A stretch of DNA of 64,000 bases from Corynebacterium confusum. GTDB lineage: Bacteria > Actinomycetota > Actinomycetes > Mycobacteriales > Mycobacteriaceae. Below, in pieces: positions 50,523 through 58,686 of the stretch; position 1 is the first letter of the stretch; the number at the start of each line of letters is the position of its first letter. Both the position numbers and the translations under genes were made by a program. The stretch is taken from contig NZ_CP047202.1 of the NCBI RefSeq assembly GCF_030408715.1, positions 1,841,907-1,905,906 of the forward strand, read 5' to 3'. Under the pieces are notes generated by a model. It was not told the origin of the DNA. It saw only the letters and a list, made by a program, of their open reading frames with translations, and searched no databases.

Positions 50523-51925
50523 CTTTGCTTGCCATCGAGGGCCTGTGCGTGGGCGACGGGCTCGTCGACGACGTCACCCTGCACCTAGACCGCGGCCAGC
50601 GCCTGGGCCTTATCGGCGAGTCCGGTTCCGGCAAGTCTTTAACCGCCCTGTCGGTGATGGGCCTGCACGACCTGCCCGTTGCCGGCAGCATCCGTTTCGA
50701 CGGCCAGGAGGTGGTGGGGCTGGCGGATAAGCGGCATCGGCGGCTGCGGGGCGACCGGATGGCGATGATCTTCCAGGAGCCCATGAGCGCGCTGGATCCG
50801 TTGATGACCATCGGCCGGCAGCTGCGCCTGGCCGGGGGCCGGCCGGAGATGCTGGAGAAGGTGCTGCTGCCGGCATCGGCGGCGCGGCGCTACCCCTTCG
50901 AGCTCTCCGGCGGGCAGCGGCAGCGCATGCTCATTGCCATGGCGATGGCGCGAACACCTGACCTGCTCATCTGCGACGAGCCGACCACCGCCCTGGACGC
51001 GACCACGCAGGCCGAGGTCCTCGATCTTATCGACGCCTTGGCCGCCGAGCACGGCACCGCCGTGCTGTTTATCACCCACGACCTGCGGGTGGCACAGCGG
51101 ATGTGCTCGCAGATTGCGGTGCTGCGCGACGGGGCAATCGTCGAAGCCGGCGAGCACGTGTTGGACCGCCCACAGCACCCGTACACCCAGCAGCTCGTGC
51201 GCGCCTCGCGGCTGCCGGCCGGCGATGCCGCCCCCTCCCGTCAGGACCCCGTCATCGCGTTGGAGTCGGTCACCAAGACCTTCGGCGGCGCGGCGGCGGT
51301 CGAGGGCGTCGACCTGGCGGTGCCGCGGGGCGGGCGCGTCGGGGTGGTCGGTGGCTCCGGGTCCGGCAAGACGACGGTGCTCAAGCTGATTGCGGGGTTG
51401 GAGCGCCCCGACAGCGGTTTCGTGCGTGTGGACGGGCGCGTGCAGATGGTCTTCCAGGATCCGCAGGGCTCGCTCAACCCGCGGCTGACGGTGGGGCGTT
51501 CCATCGCCGAGGGCGGCGCCGGTCCCGAGGCGGTCGTCCGCGTACTCGAGCAGGTGGGTTTGAAAGCAAGCGATGCCTCCCGCTACCCCCACGAGTTCTC
51601 CGGCGGGCAGCGCCAGCGCATCTCGATTGCGCGCGCCGTGGTGGGCCGGCCCGATATCGTGCTCGCTGACGAGGCCGTCTCCGCGCTGGACGTGTCCGTG
51701 CGCCGGCAGGTGCTGGATCTGTTCGACTCGCTCATCGATGCCTACGATCTCACCGTCGTCTTCATCTCCCACGACTTGTCGGTGATTCGCTACCTCTGCC
51801 CCACCGTGGTGGTCATGCACGAAGGCCGCGTCGTCGAGGCCGGGCCGACGGCCGAGGTATGGGAGAACCCGCAGCATGACTACACGCGCGAGTTGCTGGC
51901 CGCGGTGGAGGATTCCTCGGTTTAG
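50519..51925 (+). CDS. Fused dual ABC ATPase (DppD-DppF in one chain)
   Basis: 468 aa holding two complete nucleotide-binding domains. Domain 1: Walker A GESGSGKS at 33-40, signature LSGGQRQR, Walker B LLICDEPTTALD. Domain 2: Walker A GGSGSGKT from ~278, signature FSGGQRQR, Walker B IVLADEAVSALD. Domain 2 lacks the Pro of DEPT (it reads DEAV). In most peptide systems these are two proteins. ATG 50519 overlaps the permease stop by 4 nt. Transcription ends at the repeat-borne terminator. Confidence 0.92.
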   Translation: MTLLAIEGLCVGDGLVDDVTLHLDRGQRLGLIGESGSGKSLTALSVMGLHDLPVAGSIRFDGQEVVGLADKRHRRLRGDRMAMIFQEPMSALDPLMTIGRQLRLAGGRPEMLEKVLLPASAARRYPFELSGGQRQRMLIAMAMARTPDLLICDEPTTALDATTQAEVLDLIDALAAEHGTAVLFITHDLRVAQRMCSQIAVLRDGAIVEAGEHVLDRPQHPYTQQLVRASRLPAGDAAPSRQDPVIALESVTKTFGGAAAVEGVDLAVPRGGRVGVVGGSGSGKTTVLKLIAGLERPDSGFVRVDGRVQMVFQDPQGSLNPRLTVGRSIAEGGAGPEAVVRVLEQVGLKASDASRYPHEFSGGQRQRISIARAVVGRPDIVLADEAVSALDVSVRRQVLDLFDSLIDAYDLTVVFISHDLSVIRYLCPTVVVMHEGRVVEAGPTAEVWENPQHDYTRELLAAVEDSSV

Positions 51926-51953
51926 GGATTTGGGCATTTAGGCACGCCGAGTA

Positions 51954-51984
51954 GGCGCTACGGAGTGTTTCCGTGGCGCCTTTT
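51954..51984 (+). terminator. Terminator of the peptide ABC operon, within the repeat end
   Basis: GGCGC-T-ACGGA / TCCGT-G-GCGCC with a 5-nt loop and TTTT, 28 nt past the ATPase stop. It is part of the HNH repeat (copy 1 equivalent 28105-28131), so the operon uses a repeat-borne terminator. Confidence 0.75.
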
Positions 51985-52040
51985 AGCGTATTTGGCCGGG
52001 TTTGTTCCTTGTGGTTTGCGGCTGACCCTCGTGTCAGCCG

Positions 52041-53045
52041 TCAGCCGCTGCTCCAGGGCGGGTCCCACGTCACCCTGCCATCGCGGCGGTTTATCCTGCC
52101 GTGCCTGGGGTAGGCGGGGTCGTCGTCGTTCCATGAATTGTGGAACTCGCACAACAAGGTGAGGTTTTCTTGGTTGGTTTCTCCGCCGTCGGCCCAGGGG
52201 TGGATGTGGTGGACCTGGCACTCATCGGCTGGTTTCCTACAGTTCGGCCACGCACACGTGGTGGTCTCCGCCTTGGCCATGTCCTTCTGCTTCGGTGAGG
52301 CGTGGCGCTGGTAGCGGTATTGGTTGACTGGGCCGCGCCTAGGGTCCACCAGCGTGGCTAGGCCTGCGTCTAGGAGACACTGGCGGACGTATTCGGCCCC
52401 GGTCATGGTTGTTCCGTTGGTCAGCTGCAGGGTGATCTCATCCCCATCACCGGCAAGGATGCGCACCCAGTCAGGAAGGGAGATCACCACGTGCGTGGCC
52501 TTCGGCTGCTTCTCCAAGCCTCCACTGAACAAGGCCTCGACATCCGGGATGGTTTTAATTGAGGCCCAGAGGTTTTCCACCAGCTCCGGATCCCCGGTGA
52601 CAGAAAAAGTACTCGGTCCATCCTTGCGGCGGGTCACCCGCACACCTTCGGCTGGTGGTGCCGGGCGGTTGAGTTCTAGGACCTTTTGGTTGGCTAGGCG
52701 TCTTAGCTGTTTGGTGGTGCCGGGGGTGTTGCACAGTTCGATGAGCATGTCCCACCCATCGCGCTTGCTGCGCACCCGGCGGAAAGCGCTATCGAGCACC
52801 AGCAGGGTGTCGAGGTGGTGGCCGGATTCCGCGGCGCCCCGGCGGGCGGCGGCCTGCTTGCGGGTAAAGGCCGTGTGCCCGAAAAACGTCTGGCAGGCAC
52901 GGTGGTGCGCGGCCGCGGCCATGTCCGACATGACAGCCTTCAAAGCGGGCAGGCTCAGCTGGCGGCACAGGTCCAAATACTGGATCCCGTCCGCGAAGAT
53001 GGAGTGTGCTGCTTTCAATGTGTCCATGGCTGTCGTTGCTGTCAT
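52041..53045 (-). CDS. 13E12-type HNH endonuclease domain protein, copy 2 (intact)
   Basis: 334 aa, uninterrupted. Helical N-terminal region (MTATTAMDTLKAAHSIF) and C-terminal HNH nuclease domain: CAWPNC, then HHIHPWADGG, then NLTLLCEFHNSW, with the Cys pairs and catalytic His-His. Such proteins form multicopy repeat families in Mycobacteriales; their biological role is not established. Start ATG 53045 with TAGCGT 7 nt upstream. The other copy is frameshifted. Confidence 0.88.
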   Translation of the reverse strand: MTATTAMDTLKAAHSIFADGIQYLDLCRQLSLPALKAVMSDMAAAAHHRACQTFFGHTAFTRKQAAARRGAAESGHHLDTLLVLDSAFRRVRSKRDGWDMLIELCNTPGTTKQLRRLANQKVLELNRPAPPAEGVRVTRRKDGPSTFSVTGDPELVENLWASIKTIPDVEALFSGGLEKQPKATHVVISLPDWVRILAGDGDEITLQLTNGTTMTGAEYVRQCLLDAGLATLVDPRRGPVNQYRYQRHASPKQKDMAKAETTTCAWPNCRKPADECQVHHIHPWADGGETNQENLTLLCEFHNSWNDDDPAYPRHGRINRRDGRVTWDPPWSSG

Positions 53046-53098
53046 GACCCACACGCTAGAAGCACCCGTCAACCCCCACAAGGGCAGAAAACCGAATC

Positions 53099-53160
53099 TG
53101 TGGATAACTCCACCGACCGAGTGAAATAGTTAACGCCCGGGAACCGCAGCCTGTGGACAA
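53099..53160 (-). promoter_or_regulatory. Two DnaA-box-like 9-mers
   Basis: TTATCCACA (minus strand, 53099-53107) and TTGTCCACA (minus strand, 53152-53160) in the gap between HNH copy 2 and the FUSC gene. The remaining sequence to 53259 has no gene; GAAAGGA at ~53236 is distant from the GTG start. Confidence 0.4.
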
Positions 53161-53259
53161 CAGATAACTAGGAGTACAAAAGTTCGCGAAAACCCACAGG
53201 AAGAGTACGCTGTATTGGCCGAACAAATTTGATACGAGAAAGGAACGTGTAGCAGCACC

Positions 53260-54948
53260 GTGACGGACAACCCTACTCCCCAAAGACCAAGTACCCTCCA
53301 GCTGCTAACCACCTTCCACTCCTCCGCCCCACGGTGGCCCGGCGCGCTGCGCGCCGCCCTGGCCATCCTCCTGCCGGGCTGCGTGGCCCTGCTGCTGGGC
53401 TATACCAACGCCATCCTGCTCATCGCCACCGGCGCCTTCGCCGTCATCTACGGCGAGGGCCGCCCCTACCGCACGCGCGCCCGCGTCATCGTGGTGGCCG
53501 GCACGCTGCTGGTCATCGGTTCGGCCACCGGCACTCTGGTGGGCACGCTGGTCTTCGCCCCTGGCCACGGCCACTGGTGGCTCATCCTCTCGGCGCTGTT
53601 TACGGTGCTGCTGGCCACCACGGCAGCATTCGTCCAAAACGCTCTGCGCCTGCCGCCGCCGGGCGGCTTCTTCATCGTGATGGTCTCGGGTGGCTCCACC
53701 ATGCTCGCCCGCAGCGGCACCCACGTCGGCGAAGTCATCCTGTGGGCCTGCGTCGGCGCGGGCACCGCGTGGATCCTCGGCATGGCCCCGTCGCTGCTGG
53801 ATAAGCACGGGCCGGAGCGCTGCGTGGTCGACACCCTAGAGCGCGCGGCCGAGGACTACGCCAACGCCGACAAGGACCACCTGACCCGCCACCACCAGGC
53901 GCAAACGGCGCTGTCGAATGCGTGGCAGTCGCTGGCGGATGCGGGCATCGTTAGCGGTGGTCGCATCATCAACCAGTCGCAGGCCGATCTGGTGCGACGC
54001 ACGTTGGCGGCGCAGCGCAGCATCGTCAGGCATAACCTGCGCGACGACTTCGGCGCCGCCGAAGCCCTGCTCACCGATCCCCCGAACGACATCGATCCGA
54101 GCCGCACCGTCATCCCCCACAGCCGCCCGACGATGACCTACCGCCTGTACCGCTCCGCGGTGCGCAACGGGCACGCCTTCATCACCGCCGAGCGCGTCTT
54201 CTTCGCCGGCCTGATTACCGCGCTGCTGAGCGTGGCGCTGGGCCTGGGCCGCCCGGACTGGGGCGCTATCTCGGTCCTGCTGATTCTGCAGTGGGGCCCG
54301 GACCGGGTTCCGGGTACGGTGCGCGCCATCCACCGCGCGGCCGGCTCGGTGCTGGGCGTGTGCCTGTTCGCCACCTTCCACTACTTCGGCGTGTGGGGCT
54401 GGTCGCTGCTGCTTGCGCTGGCGGCCTGCCAATTCTTCGCAGAGATTTTCGTGGTGAAAAACTACGCCTTCTGCGTGATCTTCTCCACCCCGCTGGCGCT
54501 GTTGATGGGTAATTCGCAGGCGCCGGAGCTCGCGCCCGTCGTCGGCGCGCGCCTGGCGGAGATTTCCCTGTCCATCCTCTTCGCACTGTTGGTGCTGTGG
54601 CTTTACCGGCCGGCATCGGCGGCGCTGAACCACCACCGCCTGCAGATCCGCTGCTACGAGTCGATGGGCGCGCTGCTGGGCGCCCTGCTGACCGAAACGC
54701 CGCAGCAATCCCTGAGCCAGCGCCGCGACCTGCAGTACGAGCTTCTGTCCGAGCGCCGCTCCATCCAGTCGGTGGGAGCCAACCAGCCGGATCGCGTCGG
54801 CGAGTTCAGCGCCCAACACGAGGCAATCCAGCACGCCGGCTACCAGCTGCTGGACTTTTGTAACTTGGCGCCGGATAGTCAGCCCAGCGCCGCGAATATC
54901 CGCCAGTTGGCGGACAAGGTGAGAATGGCCAGTCCGCAGGCCCGCTAG
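53260..54948 (+). CDS. FUSC-family (aromatic acid/fusaric acid resistance type) membrane protein
   Basis: 562 aa. Two six-helix-type membrane blocks (residues ~30-175 and ~305-465) separated by a helical cytosolic part, and a C-terminal cytosolic tail: the YccS/YhfK/FUSC layout. Proposed efflux of aromatic or organic acids; substrate unknown. GTG start at 53260; the nearest purine-rich SD is over 20 nt upstream, so the start is uncertain. Its stop overlaps a 33-aa antisense ORF. Confidence 0.8.
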   Translation: MTDNPTPQRPSTLQLLTTFHSSAPRWPGALRAALAILLPGCVALLLGYTNAILLIATGAFAVIYGEGRPYRTRARVIVVAGTLLVIGSATGTLVGTLVFAPGHGHWWLILSALFTVLLATTAAFVQNALRLPPPGGFFIVMVSGGSTMLARSGTHVGEVILWACVGAGTAWILGMAPSLLDKHGPERCVVDTLERAAEDYANADKDHLTRHHQAQTALSNAWQSLADAGIVSGGRIINQSQADLVRRTLAAQRSIVRHNLRDDFGAAEALLTDPPNDIDPSRTVIPHSRPTMTYRLYRSAVRNGHAFITAERVFFAGLITALLSVALGLGRPDWGAISVLLILQWGPDRVPGTVRAIHRAAGSVLGVCLFATFHYFGVWGWSLLLALAACQFFAEIFVVKNYAFCVIFSTPLALLMGNSQAPELAPVVGARLAEISLSILFALLVLWLYRPASAALNHHRLQIRCYESMGALLGALLTETPQQSLSQRRDLQYELLSERRSIQSVGANQPDRVGEFSAQHEAIQHAGYQLLDFCNLAPDSQPSAANIRQLADKVRMASPQAR

Positions 54949-55046
54949 CGCGGCTGCAGCAACAGCGAAGCATCGAGGAGATGCTCCTGGACCACCGGGG
55001 CGAAGAGCTCTTCCAGTTCGGCCACGACGGATTCTGGGAACTGCAT
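54945..55046 (-). CDS. Putative 33-aa small protein
   Basis: ORF with ATG 55046 and stop at 54945, codon use like neighbouring genes (mostly G/C at third positions). Product begins MQFPESVVAELEELFAPVV and looks like a single amphipathic helix. A GAGG lies ~9 nt upstream. It sits between the terminator at 55076-55107 and the FUSC stop (4-nt overlap). No homologue recognised. Confidence 0.35.
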   Translation of the reverse strand: MQFPESVVAELEELFAPVVQEHLLDASLLLQPR

Positions 55047-55075
55047 GGTGGGTATACCTCGCTGACACAAAGTTA

Positions 55076-55107
55076 AAGGGGCATCGCTAAGACCTGCGAT
55101 GCCCCTT
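55076..55107. terminator. Strong bidirectional hairpin downstream of YeeE/TusA remnant
   Basis: Perfect 12-bp stem AAGGGGCATCGC / GCGATGCCCCTT with an 8-nt loop. It follows the minus-strand stop at 55131 and gives TTT on the minus strand. Confidence 0.75.
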
Positions 55108-55130
55108 CATCCTAACTCACACCCGTGTGA

Positions 55131-56057
55131 TTAGCCTCCTTTAACGACGGTGACCTGCCAGCCGGCATCGCCGGCGCGGTGGAAGTCGGTGATGCGGTGG
55201 CCGGCATCATTTGCCCAGGCGGGGATGGAGTCGGTGGCCTGGGTGCAGTCGAAGTCGATGACTAGGGCCTCGCCGTTTTCCAGCTCGTCCATGACCTGCT
55301 TGGCCTCCATCAGCGGGAAGGGGCAGACCGCGCCCAAGGTGTCGAGCGCGTAGCGGCCTCCGCCGAGCGGGCGGGCCTTCTGGGTGGACTCGCTCACCTG
55401 GGGCTTGAGCGCGACGGCGCCGGTGGTGACGGGGAAGGGGCTGGTTCGTGGTGGCTGGGGCATCGCGAAGCACGGCGTCTTCGGCGGAGGCCGGGGACTG
55501 GGTGACACGGTGGGGCTTGAGCCACAGCTTGGTGCCGACGGCCACGCCCAGGGCCATGAACAGCAGGGCCACCCAGTTGAGGTACTGGCCGTCGCCGGTG
55601 GTGGTGTAGCGCATGACGTCGGCGGTTGGGGTGGTAATACCCAGGCCGTTGTTGCGCCCGGTCGCCGCGGACAGCGGGCGGGCCCACCAGGGCTGCCCCA
55701 GGTCGTAGGTCGGGCGGCCGGCGTCCTTGCGGCGGTAGCGGCGCCACAGCCCAAAGGTCACGGCCCAGACCACGGCCACCAGCAGCCAGGGCGTAATCCC
55801 AGCGCGCCGTGGATGGTGGTCAGCGGCATCTCCCACTGCTTGAACCAGCCGTCGACCTCGGCCAGCGGGCCGGATTTCATCGCCGCGACGGACAGGCCGT
55901 AGAGCAGCAGCGCGATCCAGGAGCCGACCAGGCCCTCGGCGGAGCGGTACCACGTGCCGGAGGCACAGCCACCGGACAGGATGATGCCCAGGCCGAAGAT
56001 GAAGCCGCCCACCAGAAGCCCGGAAATCAACGTGGCGCCTGCCCTATAGGCCAATAG
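55131..56057 (-). pseudogene. YeeE/YedE transporter-TusA fusion, decayed
   Basis: Three frames together encode the second half of a YeeE/YedE sulfur-compound (thiosulfate-type) transporter (GGCASGTWYRSAEGLVGSW, then AGITPWLLVAVVWAV, GQPWWARPL, SAATGRNNGLGITTPTADV) and a C-terminal TusA/SirA domain (LGAVCPFPLMEAKQ, Cys conserved). Defects: the N-terminal half with the GRFC motif is missing and there is no ATG (TTG at 56057); one base is lost in ctgggatt near 55797-55802; one C is gained in the cagcccc stretch near 55438-55444; and the PLS...PLSAATGR segment looks internally shortened. Loss of function is likely. Confidence 0.75.
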
Positions 56058-56123
56058 ACGGGCGTGTCTAGTGTGTCTAGATAAGTAGTTACAATGAGCT
56101 GCCCGAGTTGTGACTTACGCCCA

Positions 56124-56129
56124 TATCCT
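56124..56129 (+). promoter_or_regulatory. -10 box TATCCT upstream of BCCT gene
   Basis: TATCCT ends 6 nt before TTG 56136 and 15 nt before an in-frame GTG at 56145. Confidence 0.45.
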
Positions 56130-56135
56130 GAATGA

Positions 56136-58151
56136 TTGACCTTCGTGTCGAAACCTGAACCTGAATCCTCGTCCACCTCGTCCACCCCGGCTACCCCTTC
56201 CGCTGGCTCCAGCGAGCCTCAGCCGCGCAGCGCCGGCCCGGCCGGCAGCCCTGGGCCCGCGGTGGGCCTCTACCCTCACAACATGCACCCGGGTCTGGTC
56301 CCGGGCATCGGCGTGGAAGACCAGCGCAACACCTTCGGCCTAGACAAGATCATCTTCGGAGTGACGGCGGTGCTCGTCGTCAGCTTCATTGCCTGGGGCG
56401 TGACGATGCCCGACCAGGTGGCGCAGACGGCATCGGCGGCGTTTGGCTGGGCCATTACCAACGCGGGCTGGCTGCTGAACATCACGATGATCCTGGCCAT
56501 CGTGGTGATGGCGTACGTGGGCCTGTCGAAGCTGGGCCGCATCAAGCTCGGCACCGACGACGAGCAGCCGGAATTCGGTTTCTTCTCGTGGGTCGCGATG
56601 ATGTTCGGCGCGGGCATCGGCGTCGGGCTGTTCTTCTACGGCCCCTCCGAGCCGCTGAGCTACTACCTGACCCCGCCGCCGCACACCGTGGACGAAGGCG
56701 GCACGGTCGAGGCCCTCCATCAGGCGGTCGCGCAGTCCCACTTCCACTGGGGCATTTCCCCGTGGGCGATGTACGCGCTGGTCGGCGCGGCGATCGCCTA
56801 TTCGTCCTACCGCCGCGGGCGCGTGCCGTTGATTTCGTCCATCTTCAAGCCGCTGTTTGGTTCCAAGGACACCGACGGCCCGCTGGGCAAGGTCATCGAC
56901 ATCATGGCGCTCATCGCCACGCTGTTCGGCACCGCCGCAACCCTGGGTGTTTCCGCCGTGCAGATCGGCCAAGGCGTGGAGATCATCTCCGGCGCCGGGC
57001 CGCTGCCCAACCGCATTTTGCTCATCATCATCGCCGTGCTCGGCGTGGGTTTTGTTATCTCGGCGGTCTCCGGGGTCTCCCGCGGCATCCGCTACCTGTC
57101 CAACCTGAACATCACGCTGACACTGGCGCTGGTGGCCTTCGCCTTCATCACCGGCCCCACCCTGCTGCTGCTCAACTTGCTGCCGTCCGGAATGGTCACC
57201 TACCTGGACGAGCTGCTGCCGATGATGTCCAAGTCGCTGTCCTGGGGCGATGAGACGGTCGAGTTCCAGTCCTACTGGACCGCCTTCTACTGGGCCTGGT
57301 GGATCGCCTGGGCACCGTTCGTCGGCATGTTCGTCGCGCGCATCTCCCGCGGGCGGACCTTGCGCCAGTACGCGGCGGTGACCATCCTGGCCCCGACCAT
57401 CATCCTCATCCTGGCCTTCACCATCTTCGGCGGGACGTCTATCACCTTCCACGACGCCGGGATCCCGGGCTTCGACGCCGACGCCTCCGGCGAGGCCGTT
57501 CTGTTCAACATGTTCAGCAACCTGCCGCTGGGCACCATCACCCCGTTCATCCTGCTGGGCGTGCTGGCTATCTTCTTCGTCACCTCGGCGGACTCGGCCT
57601 CGGTCATCATGGGCACCATGGCTTCGAAGGGCAACCCCTCCCCGAACAAGGTCCTGGTGGTCTTCTGGGGCCTGTGCATGATGGGCATCGCCGTGGTCAT
57701 GCTTCTGACCGGCGGCGAGGAGGTCCTGTCCGGTCTGCAGAACCTCACCATCCTGTCCGCACTTCCCTTCTGCGTGGTGCTGCTGGTGATGATGGTCGCC
57801 TTCATCGTGGATCTGCGCAGCGACCCGATGTTCATCCGCCGCCAGTACGCGCGCACGGCGGTGGAAAACGCGGTGATCCGCGGCATCGAGGAGCACGGCG
57901 ACGACTTCGAGTTCTCCGTCGAGCACGCCTCCGACGGGCGCGGCGCCGGCTCCGGCTTCGACTCCGCGGCCGGCCGCTACACCCGCTGGTACCAGCGCAC
58001 CGACGAGGCCGGCGACGCCGTCGACTACGACTTTTCCACCGACACCTGGTCCGACGGCTACAACCCGAAGCACGATTCCACGCACCCGGACTACATCGGC
58101 GACCGAGAAGACCACGCCGACCATGCCGACGGGAAAGTCCAGAAGGACTAG
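56136..58151 (+). CDS. BCCT-family compatible solute carrier (LcoP/BetP-like)
   Basis: 671 aa. A Ser/Pro/Glu-rich N-terminal extension (1-65), 12 helices, and an acidic, His/Asp-rich C-terminal domain of ~100 residues, an osmosensing-type layout. Na-site segment GAGIGVGLFFYGPSEPL and TM8 motif FYWAWWIAWAPFVGMF. It has a fuller Trp box than the first BCCT carrier, closer to BetP/LcoP. Substrate (betaine, choline or similar) not determinable. TTG start at 56136 is leaderless by spacing; GTG 56145 possible. Confidence 0.88.
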   Translation: MTFVSKPEPESSSTSSTPATPSAGSSEPQPRSAGPAGSPGPAVGLYPHNMHPGLVPGIGVEDQRNTFGLDKIIFGVTAVLVVSFIAWGVTMPDQVAQTASAAFGWAITNAGWLLNITMILAIVVMAYVGLSKLGRIKLGTDDEQPEFGFFSWVAMMFGAGIGVGLFFYGPSEPLSYYLTPPPHTVDEGGTVEALHQAVAQSHFHWGISPWAMYALVGAAIAYSSYRRGRVPLISSIFKPLFGSKDTDGPLGKVIDIMALIATLFGTAATLGVSAVQIGQGVEIISGAGPLPNRILLIIIAVLGVGFVISAVSGVSRGIRYLSNLNITLTLALVAFAFITGPTLLLLNLLPSGMVTYLDELLPMMSKSLSWGDETVEFQSYWTAFYWAWWIAWAPFVGMFVARISRGRTLRQYAAVTILAPTIILILAFTIFGGTSITFHDAGIPGFDADASGEAVLFNMFSNLPLGTITPFILLGVLAIFFVTSADSASVIMGTMASKGNPSPNKVLVVFWGLCMMGIAVVMLLTGGEEVLSGLQNLTILSALPFCVVLLVMMVAFIVDLRSDPMFIRRQYARTAVENAVIRGIEEHGDDFEFSVEHASDGRGAGSGFDSAAGRYTRWYQRTDEAGDAVDYDFSTDTWSDGYNPKHDSTHPDYIGDREDHADHADGKVQKD

Positions 58152-58206
58152 CGCCGTAGTGGCCAGGCTTACAGCGCTATCCCGCCCGTGCCGGAGCGGG
58201 AGCCGC

Positions 58207-58212
58207 TAGGCT
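58207..58212 (+). promoter_or_regulatory. -10 box TAGGCT for small membrane protein gene
   Basis: TAGGCT ends 8 nt before ATG 58221. Confidence 0.5.
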
Positions 58213-58220
58213 TTCAAGGT

Positions 58221-58652
58221 ATGGGCCTTCCCGCAGACGTCGTCCTCGACGGATTCACACTTATTGACCAGCACCGCGTCGACCACGAGTTCTTACTGAT
58301 CGGTTCGCCGTTTTCCATCCAGACCCCGCTGTGGTTCGCCGCCACGATGGTAGGCATCGTCCTAGTGGCCGTCGGCCTTTTGTGCTGGGCCTTCCGCCGC
58401 GGTTCCCGCGCCGGCATCGCCGCCACCCTGGTGGTAGGGGCGGTGCTGGCCACGGCGAAGCTGTGGTGGCTGGCTATCTCACTAGTCCAGCAGTTCGACG
58501 ACGGCCAGGTCTTTGGCTACGCCCTGCGCTACTACCCCACCTACTGGGGTGCGGCCGGGTGGGCGCCGGTGGTGGCGGCGGCCATCGGCATCGTCGCCGC
58601 CCTAATCGTCTTGGTCATGGGTCCGCGGGCTAATCAGCGTCAAGGGCGGTAA
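58221..58652 (+). CDS. Small membrane protein, unknown
   Basis: 143 aa with three predicted helices (WFAATMVGIVLVAVGLLCW; GIAATLVVGAVLATAKLWW; APVVAAAIGIVAALIVLVM) and a conserved-looking DQHRVDHEF segment before the first. No family recognised. Its leaderless start excludes upstream in-frame codons back to 58188. Convergent with the response regulator gene. Confidence 0.65.
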   Translation: MGLPADVVLDGFTLIDQHRVDHEFLLIGSPFSIQTPLWFAATMVGIVLVAVGLLCWAFRRGSRAGIAATLVVGAVLATAKLWWLAISLVQQFDDGQVFGYALRYYPTYWGAAGWAPVVAAAIGIVAALIVLVMGPRANQRQGR

Positions 58653-58686
58653 CTAGCGGGCGTTGAAGCCGCCCTGATTGAATCCT

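Larger units (their letters stand above)
51941..53110 (-). repeat. HNH-endonuclease repeat unit, copy 2 (inverted relative to copy 1)
   Basis: Matches 26939-28144 on the opposite strand, including upstream DnaA-box-like 9-mer, leaderless promoter, full gene and 3' hairpin. The two copies bracket 23.8 kb in inverted orientation. Confidence 0.85.

Noticed and set aside
26939-53110. Composite transposon bounded by the HNH repeats
   Set aside because: No transposase, terminal inverted repeats or target-site duplication; the enclosed genes are largely core genes.
56340-58124. 594-aa minus-strand ORF
   Set aside because: Antisense shadow of the second BCCT gene; rich in Asp/Gly/His/Gln with no hydrophobic core.
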